From an uncultured Prevotellaceae bacterium (GTDB lineage Bacteria; Bacteroidota; Bacteroidia; Bacteroidales; Bacteroidaceae): a stretch of 47,066 nt of DNA. The notes under the pieces were generated by a model. It saw only the letters and a list, made by a program, of their open reading frames with translations. It had not been told where the DNA came from and made no database searches. Below are positions 35,896 through 42,356 of this stretch, piece after piece. A program made the translations under genes and the position numbers. Within the stretch, counting starts at the first letter, position 1; each line of letters opens with the position of its first letter. The stretch is from assembly GCA_902770195.1 (NCBI GenBank), contig CACXSA010000010.1, positions 1 to 47,066 of the forward strand, given 5' to 3'.

Positions 35896-36597
35896 TTATA
35901 TTATAAATGAAACTTCTTTAAATGCATAGCGACGCTCTTTGCCCTCTTCGTCTCGCAGCAACAAGTGACCGTCGTCCTCCACATCCATGATCTCTGCCAT
36001 AAAAGCACCATCCTTGTCGGCATAGGGGTGAAACCCCTTATGGCGATACAGCATGGACAGATACTGAGCCTTCACATCCTTGTCCCAATAGCGGTCCAAC
36101 GCCTTCAGGATGTCGTTCAGCAACTGCTCGCGGTCTGTCGTCTGCTCGCAAATCTGCCAAAGCGACACCGGATTGGGCGCATCACTATGGAACCGACGCT
36201 GGTTCACGTTCAGGCCTACCCCCACAATACTGTCGCAGATATGATTTCCCTTCAACCGGTTTTCTATCAATATCCCACAAATCTTGGCATTACGCCAATA
36301 GATATCATTAGGCCACTTGATGCTCAAGTCGCCAATCCGTTCTCCCAAGGCCTCACAGATAGCCAACGATACTTGCATGGAAATAGCGAATTGTCTGTTG
36401 GCAGGGATATTCCGAGGGTGCAGCAAAAGAGAGAACAGCAAGTTCTTTCCTCGCTCCGACTCCCATGTATTCCTACCCTGTCCGCGACCTGCCGTCTGGT
36501 AGTCAGCCCATACCACTACATCATCCTCCCCACCCTGCTCACGAAGCCAGCGGTTGGTAGAATCCGTCTCGTCGATATGGATGATTTTCCATTCCAT
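35896..36597 (-). CDS. birA: Biotin--[acetyl-CoA-carboxylase] ligase
   Basis: Attaches biotin to carboxylase carrier domains. A 233-residue ligase-only form without the N-terminal repressor helix-turn-helix, so not a regulator. Motifs: ETDSTNRWLRE, the biotinyl-AMP loop GRGQGRNTWES, SIKWPNDIYW and GVGLNVNQ. The ATG at 36597 is preferred over a GTG two codons upstream. It forms a pair with pyrH. A leftward -7 box lies at 36718-36725. Confidence 0.92.
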   Translation of the reverse strand: MEWKIIHIDETDSTNRWLREQGGEDDVVVWADYQTAGRGQGRNTWESERGKNLLFSLLLHPRNIPANRQFAISMQVSLAICEALGERIGDLSIKWPNDIYWRNAKICGILIENRLKGNHICDSIVGVGLNVNQRRFHSDAPNPVSLWQICEQTTDREQLLNDILKALDRYWDKDVKAQYLSMLYRHKGFHPYADKDGAFMAEIMDVEDDGHLLLRDEEGKERRYAFKEVSFII

Positions 36598-36717
36598 GTT
36601 CACACAAACATACTTTTTATCTTATTGTCAGACAGGAGTTAGAATAAGGACAACCGCCATCATCCATACTTTTGCCTGTCTCATTGTTATATTCATTCTT
36701 TGATTCCTTTTAGTTTG

Positions 36718-36725
36718 CAAAGTTA
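36718..36725 (-). promoter_or_regulatory. -7 box for birA-pyrH
   Basis: Read leftward: TAACTTTG, a TAnnTTTG match. No clear TTTG at the right distance. The leader to the birA ATG would be about 115 nt, and I see no ORF or known RNA motif in it. Confidence 0.5.
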
Positions 36726-36794
36726 CGATTTTTTTTGGAACTTTGTAATAAAACACTCGAATCTTATCTAAAAAGACATTTTTTTTCATTTACA

Positions 36795-36825
36795 TTTGCA
36801 ATATAAGCGTTTTTTTGTACATTTG
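36795..36825 (+). promoter_or_regulatory. Promoter of the STAS remnant
   Basis: TTTG (36795-36798), 19 bases, TACATTTG (36818-36825). A second TACATTTG lies at 36791-36798 and overlaps the upstream element. The predicted start is about 10 bases before the ATG of the broken gene. The stretch 36604-36790 otherwise holds only the birA leader and promoter. Confidence 0.65.
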
Positions 36826-36840
36826 TGGCCAAGTGTAAAT

Positions 36841-37087
36841 ATGAAATACCGGTATATCCACATATCAGCTGCATTGTTCCTATAAGGGGCAAGAGATAGA
36901 AAAGGTGGTGTTCGACGCCACAAACCTGACATACATCTCCAGTAGCGGAATCCGCGTCATTCTTTACTGTAAGAAATTTCTAAGCAAGAACCCGGAGATT
37001 GTCTTCGTGAACTGCAACAAGGATGTTTACGATGTGTTTGATTTTGTTGGCATTCTGCCACACATCACCTTCTTGACAAAACCATGA
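36841..37087 (+). pseudogene. Decayed STAS-domain (anti-sigma factor antagonist-like) gene
   Basis: From the ATG at 36841 the frame stops after 14 codons (MKYRYIHISA..). In the next frame, open from 36845, the last ~65 residues read as the C-terminal half of a STAS domain: IEKVVFDATNLTYISSSGIRVIL, with the Ser cluster normally phosphorylated, then VYDVFDFVGI. Intact STAS proteins are about 90-100 residues, and the first strands are missing here. This fits a deletion with frameshift. A promoter and a terminator (37170-37199) still flank it. Expression of a truncated protein from GTG 36905 is possible but unlikely to be functional. Confidence 0.7.
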
Positions 37088-37169
37088 GCCAACATAGATG
37101 TTATGGCATTTTCGATTAAAGGGCAATGAAGGTCCGCTAAGAAAGTAAGTGGTTACGGAAAGTCAATCG

Positions 37170-37199
37170 TGACACAGGGGTTATATACTGCCTGTGTCA
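37170..37199 (+). terminator. Terminator after the STAS remnant
   Basis: A 9-bp perfect stem (tgacacagg / cctgtgtca) with a 12-nt loop, followed by a T-rich tail (TTTCTTATTTCTTTGTTTTTT). Confidence 0.85.
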
Positions 37200-37438
37200 T
37201 TTCTTATTTCTTTGTTTTTTAATTCTACCTCTACTAAATTATCGCAAATTTTCCACAAAGACTCTGATTTACTGGCGTTTAGCAAATATTTTCTCCGAAT
37301 TTTCCTTCTACTTTACTTCTACTAAACCTCTACTTATCCTCTACTAAATCTCTACTTGCCCTCTGCCAAACCTCTATCGTATATCCGCAAAACGAATCTG
37401 ATTTTCCGTCAGCAACAAACCATAAGGGTTAGAATATA

Positions 37439-37497
37439 TTCCCAGCGTGGGAATGTTTTATTCCCAGGCTGGGAACATTTTATTCCCAGTATGGGAA
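37439..37497. repeat. Three TTCCCAGnnTGGGAA palindromes at 22-bp spacing
   Basis: Perfect 15-base palindromes, apart from their centres, at 37439-37453, 37461-37475 and 37483-37497, separated by 7-base A/T-rich spacers (tgtttta, cattta-like). The exact two-turn period suggests a protein binding array or a repeat element. Confidence 0.9.
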
Positions 37498-37530
37498 TAA
37501 TTGCTCGCCCTATGTTTAAAATAAGACAAA

Positions 37531-37567
37531 CCTTTCACAGAATCAGGCACCTTTCACAGAATCAGGC
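37531..37567 (+). repeat. 18-bp direct repeat, two copies
   Basis: cctttcacagaatcaggc at 37531-37548 and again, identical, at 37550-37567, one base apart. Confidence 0.95.
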
Positions 37568-37708
37568 TCTATGCTGTACCTATTTCGTGTAGTAGAAAAG
37601 CAGTTGAGGATTAGTAGAGGATTAGTAGAGGATAGGTAGAGGATAAGTAGATGGTTAGTAGAGGTAGAATTTTATATAATTGCCTAATAAACTGCGGTTT
37701 ACAACGAT

Positions 37709-37849
37709 TTTGTAGAAGCAAACATAATTTTTATAATTAAAAGTAGCCAAAATCATTCATGTAATAATCAAATTTGATGCCCTCGATACTGCCCAAATCA
37801 GGCGAGAGCCTTCAAAATCTCTTCCTGTTTCTGTAATTTTGCCCCCGAA
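37709..37849 (+). repeat. Direct repeat, copy A (upstream region of the cassette)
   Basis: Bases 37709-37832 match 39244-39367 with only three differences in 124. The next stretch (gtaattttgc, -7 box TAATTTTG at 37834-37841, to 37849) matches 39407-39423 after a 39-base insertion in copy B. It is the duplicated 5' flank of the YaaW cassette. Read leftward, part of it looks like the end of a coding frame (..KQEEILKALA stop), so it may itself be a gene remnant. Confidence 0.92.
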
Positions 37850-37890
37850 CCGCTGGAAGGCTCCTGGCAATACAGGAAATTAAGAAGCAC
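37849..37890 (+). pseudogene. 3' remnant of the M48 metallopeptidase gene (copy A)
   Basis: The bases match the last ~45 bases of the M48 gene (40924-40970) with several changes and small indels; ctcctggcaatacag is identical. It is joined directly to the promoter repeat, so the YaaW gene and most of the M48 gene are missing in this copy. Confidence 0.8.
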
Positions 37891-37920
37891 AGATTGTTGA
37901 ACGAAAAAAACAGACTAATT

Positions 37921-38271
37921 ATGACGTTAGATATTGTAACCAAAGGAATTCCATTCCTTCACATGGCGATAGTTGCAGCTATGGTATTTGCTGGTGCCCC
38001 CAGAATCTTTACACATACAGCATTGGTTTGGGGCGTATGTGCCATCATGTCAATTCCTCTCACTGAGGAAGAGTTCTACTTGGAATTTCCCTCCTTATGG
38101 CGATACAGACACCTGTTTGCTTTGGGAATTTTCTTTATGATTTCACATCTATCTCTCTATGGCGGATCGTCGTACGCTGAATACGGTACGCAGCATGATC
38201 AATCCATCATCTACAGCCTGAAGACGGCAACGGTAGTTTGTAACGATATTCTACCTGTTTTGGAATATTAG
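37921..38271 (+). pseudogene. Chimeric remnant: small membrane protein fused to 3' end of the 198-aa gene
   Basis: The first ~75 codons (MTLDIVTKGIPFLHMAIVAAM .. FFMIS) are a close copy of the intact 78-aa gene at 40995. At CAC (38144-38146) the sequence switches to a match of the 3' end of the 198-aa gene (41745-41846), read in another frame (YGGSSYAEYGTQHDQ..), up to its ttgtaa (38238-38243). The frame stays open to 38271, giving 116 residues. The first part with two to three TM segments could still be made, since the promoter and start are kept, but the C-terminus is out of frame. It is a deletion product of a duplicated cassette. Confidence 0.8.
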
Positions 38272-38328
38272 TTTTAGTAAAAACATGGCTGAGCCACCAG
38301 CCTGTTTCAATGGCTCGTTGTCGGGGAC

Positions 38329-38359
38329 AAAGGTACACAGAAAAAGTGGGATAACCAAA
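38329..38359 (-). promoter_or_regulatory. Orphan leftward promoter beyond the GNAT gene
   Basis: Read leftward: TTTG (38359-38356), 19 bases, TACCTTTG (38336-38329), a perfect match. No gene starts after it on this strand. Downstream are an inverted repeat (gagcca / tggctc, 38292-38317) and six T (38284-38279). It could make a small RNA of about 40-45 nt or an antisense transcript over the copy A remnant. This is the only structure seen in 38272-38372. Confidence 0.55.
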
Positions 38360-38372
38360 TCTTTTCCAATAT

Positions 38373-38975
38373 CTATTCCTTGGAGTCCTTCAGATCGAAA
38401 TACATTAAACGAGTGGTCTGAGGAACAACAGCCTTGTCCTTTCGCGTACTTATAGACTCAACTTCCTCAGACGGGAACAAGTAGGTAAAGCCGTTCTTTT
38501 CATAATAGACTAAAGCATCTGGAGCATTACGGGCATCAACTATAAGAAAGCGGCAACCTGCCTTGCCTCCATGACCCAGCCACATCTTAATAAAATTCAT
38601 TAGTGCAGTGCCAAGCCCTTGATGCGCCATTTCTTGATTTACCGCCAAACGGCCTATTAGAATTCCTGGGTAACGCTTTAGTCGTTTCTCGCTGAGATCG
38701 TTCAACTCACGAAACTCTTCCTGCTTACGATTAGACAAATCCGTAATGCGTAAGCTGTCGTATGAAACGGAGAAAGCACAAGCAATCTTCTGAGGGCATT
38801 CTTTGGGACAGAACACATATGAACGGCTCACCATACGTTGGGAATAGGCAAGCACGTCCTTTTGGAAATATTCATCAAGGTCATTTACTCCACAAGAAAA
38901 ATGCTCGCACCCTGCGAGCACATCTTCTGTCAGTTCCTTGAATACAAATCTACTCAGAAATTCGTCGTTTGTCAT
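38373..38975 (-). CDS. GNAT-family N-acetyltransferase, possible toxin
   Basis: A 200-residue acetyltransferase with the acetyl-CoA binding motif A (RLAVNQEMAHQGLGTALMNFI, with QGLGTA, about 109-130) and the C-terminal NAPDALVYYEKNGF segment. Its start overlaps the stop of a small upstream gene by four bases. This layout (small protein first, GNAT second) and size resemble type II toxin-antitoxin modules whose toxin acetylates aminoacyl-tRNA (TacT/AtaT). The small partner here is not an obvious ribbon-helix-helix protein, so the assignment is an inference. It lies between the two copies of the duplicated cassette. Confidence 0.75.
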   Translation of the reverse strand: MTNDEFLSRFVFKELTEDVLAGCEHFSCGVNDLDEYFQKDVLAYSQRMVSRSYVFCPKECPQKIACAFSVSYDSLRITDLSNRKQEEFRELNDLSEKRLKRYPGILIGRLAVNQEMAHQGLGTALMNFIKMWLGHGGKAGCRFLIVDARNAPDALVYYEKNGFTYLFPSEEVESISTRKDKAVVPQTTRLMYFDLKDSKE

Positions 38976-39139
38976 ACGGGCATTCCTGATTCTTTCAACA
39001 TCCTGTAATAAGCCTCTTTCTCGCTCTCCGTATATATGGGAGTGGGATGAGGGTTGCGCTCACGCTCTTCTGCACGCTCTATGAATGCCCTTGCGGCTTC
39101 ACCGTGCAATGTCGGGATAATCTTTACTGGTGTTGCCAT
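38972..39139 (-). CDS. Small partner of the GNAT protein, possible antitoxin
   Basis: A 55-residue protein (MATPVKIIPTLHGEAARAFIERAEERERNP..). The ATG at 39139 is 20 bases after the predicted transcript start; the longer frame would begin in the promoter. It has one amphipathic helix (about 12-27) and a C-terminal helix (YTESEKEAYYRMLKES). It overlaps the GNAT gene by four bases. The layout suggests an antitoxin; no family motif for DNA binding is evident. Confidence 0.7.
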   Translation of the reverse strand: MATPVKIIPTLHGEAARAFIERAEERERNPHPTPIYTESEKEAYYRMLKESGMPV

Positions 39140-39166
39140 ATTATTACTTCCTTTTGATTCTCGCTG

Positions 39167-39198
39167 CAAAATTAGTCAAAATTCTCCAAACTTACAAA
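39167..39198 (-). promoter_or_regulatory. Promoter of the GNAT module
   Basis: Read leftward: TTTG (39198-39195), 20 bases, TAATTTTG (39174-39167). The leader is about 20 nt. Confidence 0.7.
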
Positions 39199-39243
39199 GA
39201 TTTGGCAATATTTCAACCAAAAAGAAAGAAAAACGAGGGTAAC

Positions 39244-39423
39244 TTTGTAGAGGCAAACAGAATTTTTGTAATTAAAAGTAGCCAAAATCATTCATGTAAT
39301 AATCAAATTTGATGCCCTCGATACTGCCCAAATCAGGCGAGAGCCTTCAAAATCTCTTCCTGTTTCTTTTTTTATTAAGTCGGACAAGTTTTGTCCGCCG
39401 CCACAAGTAATTTTGCCTCCGAA
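39244..39423 (+). repeat. Direct repeat, copy B, with a 39-base insertion
   Basis: 39244-39367 is the near-identical partner of 37709-37832. Bases 39368-39406 have no match in copy A and hold a hairpin (cggacaa gtt ttgtccg, 39381-39397). The shared sequence then resumes with the -7 box TAATTTTG at 39408-39415, 29 bases before the YaaW ATG. Confidence 0.92.
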
Positions 39424-39444
39424 ATTGAAATTATAGGAGATAAA

Positions 39445-40185
39445 ATGATGAATCAAGACAAAGATTTAATGTTCTTGGCCAGCTGCCAGAACGACGACCT
39501 TCGCACATTGTGCGACATTCTAACCTATAATAATAAAGGTGAGATAAGGCTTAGCGAGCAATTGACAGATACTGATGCCTATCTCAATTGCTATCCAGAC
39601 AGAATGAACCTGATGGCGGCAGAGATTGCAGACGAGTTGCGAAAGTACGGAAGCAATACTGTTAAGACATTCTGTCGTAAAGGTGAAGCAGACAGTTATG
39701 AAACCATTGTACGACGAGTATGTAAAAGAATGGGCGTTATAGTGAATGACTATGATAGCACCCCAACTATGGAGCGTGAACTGCTGACTACAATCTGCGA
39801 ACAGACTACCAGCAAGCTGTCTGACGAAGAACTGAGAAAACTGGCCGACAAGGCTGGTATTCCTCACAAGAGCCTTAACCACCAGATGCTTGTAACTGCC
39901 ATCCTGTTTGCAATCCGCAGAAATACTTATTTGCTGACAGAGATGATTTATTATGTCACATCACGAATTGCCAGTATGCTTTTAGGTCGCTGGATTGGCA
40001 TGATGGGAATGAGCGCAGTCAGCCGTTATTTGGGAATGGCAGCAGGACCTATTGGATGGACTCTTTTGGCAGGCTGGACAATCAGCGACATTGCCTCTCC
40101 AGCTTATCGTGTGATGATTCCAGCTGTTATCATGGTAGCCTCTATGCGCTTCCGTCAGACAGCATTGTTACCCCCAATTAATTAA
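39445..40185 (+). CDS. YaaW-family (UPF0174) protein with N-terminal DUF3944
   Basis: A 246-residue protein. The N-terminus (DKDLMFLASCQNDDLRTLCDIL) matches the short DUF3944 motif and is followed by KYGSNTVKTFCRKGEADSYETIVRRVCKRMG, as in E. coli YaaW. The second half is hydrophobic and Gly-rich (LGRWIGMMGMSAV .. GMAAGPIGWTLLAGW .. YRVMIPAVIMVASMR), with two or three membrane-inserting segments. The molecular function is unknown. AGGAGA (39435-39440) is an unusually good ribosome site and suits either ATG, at 39445 or 39448. It is the first gene of a four-gene cassette with the M48 peptidase five bases downstream. Confidence 0.82.
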   Translation: MMNQDKDLMFLASCQNDDLRTLCDILTYNNKGEIRLSEQLTDTDAYLNCYPDRMNLMAAEIADELRKYGSNTVKTFCRKGEADSYETIVRRVCKRMGVIVNDYDSTPTMERELLTTICEQTTSKLSDEELRKLADKAGIPHKSLNHQMLVTAILFAIRRNTYLLTEMIYYVTSRIASMLLGRWIGMMGMSAVSRYLGMAAGPIGWTLLAGWTISDIASPAYRVMIPAVIMVASMRFRQTALLPPIN

Positions 40186-40190
40186 GTATT

Positions 40191-40973
40191 ATGCAAGCAA
40201 AGGATATTATGCATCCTGAGGATGCTAAAGCACTTCAGATGCTAAAGAAACTGAGAGGATTTGATGACCTGATTCGTGTTGTCATGGAGAATGGTTATGA
40301 AAAGCAGTTTCGTGGCGATAATCTTGGTAACTATCTGAAGGTTAACGATAGTAACTACAAACATATTTATCAACTATTCAAAGGGGTTGTCAAGCAAGTA
40401 GGTATAAAGATGCCAGAACTCTACATTTACAATGATCCAGAGATGAATGCCTATACCTATGGCGAAACAAATACGTTTGTAGCTATCAGCAGTTCGTTAA
40501 TAGAAAGATTGTCAATTGACGAGCTTCGTTCTGTTATGGCTCATGAGTGTGGCCATATTCTCTGTCAACACACCTTATATAATACGTTACTGCGTACGAT
40601 AGAGGAACTAGGTATACTATTGCAAATCATATCCTATTCCACTTTAGGTCCTATCCTGATGGCCATGCAATACTGGAGCAGAAAGAGTGAACTCTCTGCT
40701 GATCGTTGCGAAGCCGCTATTGTAGGACATGAGGTATATCAGCGAACACTTCTAAAATTGACTTGTGGCTTGTCAAAGATTGAAGGAAGTCCTTATCAAT
40801 TGGTAGAACAGGCTCGTGAGTACCATAAGATGGAGCATGAATCATGGTGGAATGTTATTCAGCAAAATTGCCGTATAGCCTTCTACTCTCATCCCCAATC
40901 ATGCGAACGAGCTTGGGAGATAGACCGTTGGAAGAACTCCTGGCAATACAGAAGATTGAGAGAATCAAATTGA
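40191..40973 (+). CDS. M48-family metallopeptidase
   Basis: A 260-residue zinc protease. HECGH (His118, Glu119, His122) is the HExxH site, and SELSADR (Glu167) supplies the third ligand in the ExxxD form of the M48 family. There is no N-terminal signal or TM; one hydrophobic stretch (about 138-160) lies between the two metal motifs. The protein resembles minimal HtpX/M48 domains and could cleave a membrane-associated partner such as the YaaW or the small membrane protein next to it, which is only inferred. A 3' remnant of the same gene lies at 37849-37890. Confidence 0.88.
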   Translation: MQAKDIMHPEDAKALQMLKKLRGFDDLIRVVMENGYEKQFRGDNLGNYLKVNDSNYKHIYQLFKGVVKQVGIKMPELYIYNDPEMNAYTYGETNTFVAISSSLIERLSIDELRSVMAHECGHILCQHTLYNTLLRTIEELGILLQIISYSTLGPILMAMQYWSRKSELSADRCEAAIVGHEVYQRTLLKLTCGLSKIEGSPYQLVEQAREYHKMEHESWWNVIQQNCRIAFYSHPQSCERAWEIDRWKNSWQYRRLRESN

Positions 40974-40994
40974 TTAAAACAAATAAAACCGATT

Positions 40995-41231
40995 ATGACA
41001 TTAGATATTGTAACCAAAGGTCTCCCATTCCTTCACATGGCTATTGTTACAGCTATGGTGTTGGCTGGTGTCCCCATAATCTTTTCTTATACAGCATTGA
41101 TTTGGGGCGCATGTGCCATCATGTCAATCCCTCTCACTGAGGAAGAGTTCTACTTGGAATTTCCTTCCCTATGGCGATACAGACATCTGTTTGCTTTGGG
41201 AATTTGCTTTATGATTTCACTGAGTGTTTAA
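40995..41231 (+). CDS. Small membrane protein of the YaaW-M48 cassette
   Basis: Not recognised. 78 residues, hydrophobic at 10-46 (probably two TM segments) and 64-78, with a conserved acidic middle (PLTEEEFYLEFPSLWRYRH). The truncated copy at 37921 is about 85 percent identical by eye over the first 75 residues. That likeness supports this being a real coding sequence. It lies 21 bases after the M48 gene and 18 before the 198-aa gene. Confidence 0.75.
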   Translation: MTLDIVTKGLPFLHMAIVTAMVLAGVPIIFSYTALIWGACAIMSIPLTEEEFYLEFPSLWRYRHLFALGICFMISLSV

Positions 41232-41249
41232 CTTAAAGAATAAAGAATT

Positions 41250-41846
41250 ATGACGAAAGAAGAAATACAGTCAAAAAGAGAAGAAATACTTGCGGAATTA
41301 CTATCAACACCGTATTTGAAGGATATTCCTTATAAATTGATTGAGTCAGAAGAGGTGCCAAACACCCCACTCATGCGCAATTTCCTGTACACATTTGAGT
41401 TTTGCCGTCGCCGTTATGTCGTAACTGATGATTTCGACAATTATTATTTCGACAATGACAAATTCCTCTTCCTCCTTCGTCACAATTTCGGTATCGGAGT
41501 AAATCATGATGCAGAATGGACGCTCGAAAGCATGAAGGAACTGATGCTCTATATCGAGGCAGAAACGAAACCTGAGTACAGAGAGATGCTGAAAGTTGAG
41601 ATGGAGAACTACGATAAACAGAGACAAGAACTCTTTGATCTGTTTGTCTTTTGTAATAAGCAGAAGAAGTTGCACTTTGACAGCAACCCAGCCTTTACGG
41701 ATATAGATTATAATGAGTTGAATCAACATCTTTACAACGATTACCACATCTTTCTCTCTGCAGCAGACCGTCGTACACTGAATACAGTAGGCAGTATGAT
41801 CAATCACATCATCTTCCGCCTGAAAGACGGTAATGGTAGTTTGTAA
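41250..41846 (+). CDS. Unknown 198-aa protein of the YaaW-M48 cassette
   Basis: Not recognised. A soluble, charged protein without signal or TM. It is helix-rich (MTKEEIQSKREEILAELL .. EYREMLKVEMENYDKQRQELFDLF) with a Tyr/Phe/Asp-rich middle (VVTDDFDNYYFDNDKF). The 3' end is duplicated in the chimeric remnant at 38144-38243, showing it belonged to the original cassette. There is no cysteine-metal motif. It may be the soluble partner of the small membrane protein. Confidence 0.72.
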   Translation: MTKEEIQSKREEILAELLSTPYLKDIPYKLIESEEVPNTPLMRNFLYTFEFCRRRYVVTDDFDNYYFDNDKFLFLLRHNFGIGVNHDAEWTLESMKELMLYIEAETKPEYREMLKVEMENYDKQRQELFDLFVFCNKQKKLHFDSNPAFTDIDYNELNQHLYNDYHIFLSAADRRTLNTVGSMINHIIFRLKDGNGSL

Positions 41847-41869
41847 TTGAATCAAATGCAGTCCGTGAT

Positions 41870-42172
41870 ATGATAAAAGTGAGTAAATGCTTTGTCGTTT
41901 CAGAAATATTCCCTATCTTTGTCCCTGCAATCTTAGAGAAGACGAGCGGCAACGCTCTATTTGACATATTGCACGACAGGCTGACAAGCTTTGACCTAGT
42001 TAAATCTGGAAAATTTAAAAAAGGTGTCAATTCAAGTCTAGTCAAGCCAGTCTTGTACCCTGATGAAGGGCACGGACTGCCTTACTATATTTGTGACACC
42101 AGGTTTTCCAGAACCTTACTAGGCAAGTATGTAGAGAGGACGTGTCCTTCTCTTCTTGTTGCTAAAATGTGA
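41870..42172 (+). CDS. Possible 100-aa ORF of uncertain status
   Basis: An open frame of 100 codons (MIKVSKCFVVSEIFPIF..) with no recognised domain. A perfect promoter (41891-41921) lies inside its first third, which argues that the DNA is instead a leader region for the following genes. Codon use is not distinctive. Kept at low confidence because the region is otherwise a ~350-base gap. Confidence 0.25.
   Translation: MIKVSKCFVVSEIFPIFVPAILEKTSGNALFDILHDRLTSFDLVKSGKFKKGVNSSLVKPVLYPDEGHGLPYYICDTRFSRTLLGKYVERTCPSLLVAKM
41891..41921 (+). promoter_or_regulatory. Promoter of the AT-rich YaaW/zinc-ribbon cluster
   Basis: TTTG (41891-41894), exactly 19 bases, TATCTTTG (41914-41921). The predicted start is near 41928, leaving a leader of about 265 nt before the 45-aa ORF. 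Within the leader, gagcg-gcaa-cgctc (41942-41955) forms a 5-bp hairpin with a GNRA loop. Confidence 0.7.
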
Positions 42173-42193
42173 AACTTAAAAACTATAAGAATT

Positions 42194-42331
42194 ATGTTAG
42201 AGAAGACGAAAAAAGCATTGAAAGAGGAATTTGGAAAAAGTTCCAATCTCTTGTGTGATCCCGCACCAACACCTGTTGTTGGAATTGTGAAAATTGCGAA
42301 GGCTCTGAAAGAGGACATGAAGAAGAAATAA
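42194..42331 (+). CDS. 45-aa small ORF at the head of the cluster
   Basis: MLEKTKKALKEEFGKSS.. ends KALKEDMKKK: a basic, Lys-rich 45-residue protein with two amphipathic helices around a PAPTPVVGIV hinge. No family recognised. It starts after a leader with its own promoter and is 25 bases before the YaaW gene, with an A-rich spacer at the usual distance (aactataagaatt). It could be an antitoxin-like or regulatory small protein, or a translated leader. Confidence 0.5.
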   Translation: MLEKTKKALKEEFGKSSNLLCDPAPTPVVGIVKIAKALKEDMKKK

Positions 42332-42356
42332 GTTAAAATTATTAAATAGGTACATT

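Larger units (their letters stand above)
37221..37671. repeat. 451-bp element bounded by 17-bp perfect inverted repeats
   Basis: The ends are aattctacctctactaa (37221-37237) and its exact reverse complement (37655-37671). Inside, degenerate 10-12-bp minisatellite units (ctctactaaa, ctctacttat) run in one orientation at about 37310-37380 and in the opposite orientation at about 37595-37670. Between them lie three TTCCCAG palindromes and an 18-bp direct repeat. No convincing gene is present in 37100-37700; open frames there are short and repeat-driven. It could be a MITE-like or structural element; no transposase is seen. Confidence 0.7.

Noticed and set aside
37356-37592. 78-codon frame across the palindromes and direct repeats
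   Set aside because: Composition is dictated by repeats; no homology, no promoter or ribosome site.
37300-37675. CRISPR array
   Set aside because: Repeats are degenerate 10-22-bp units without unique spacers of 30 or more bases, and no cas genes are present.
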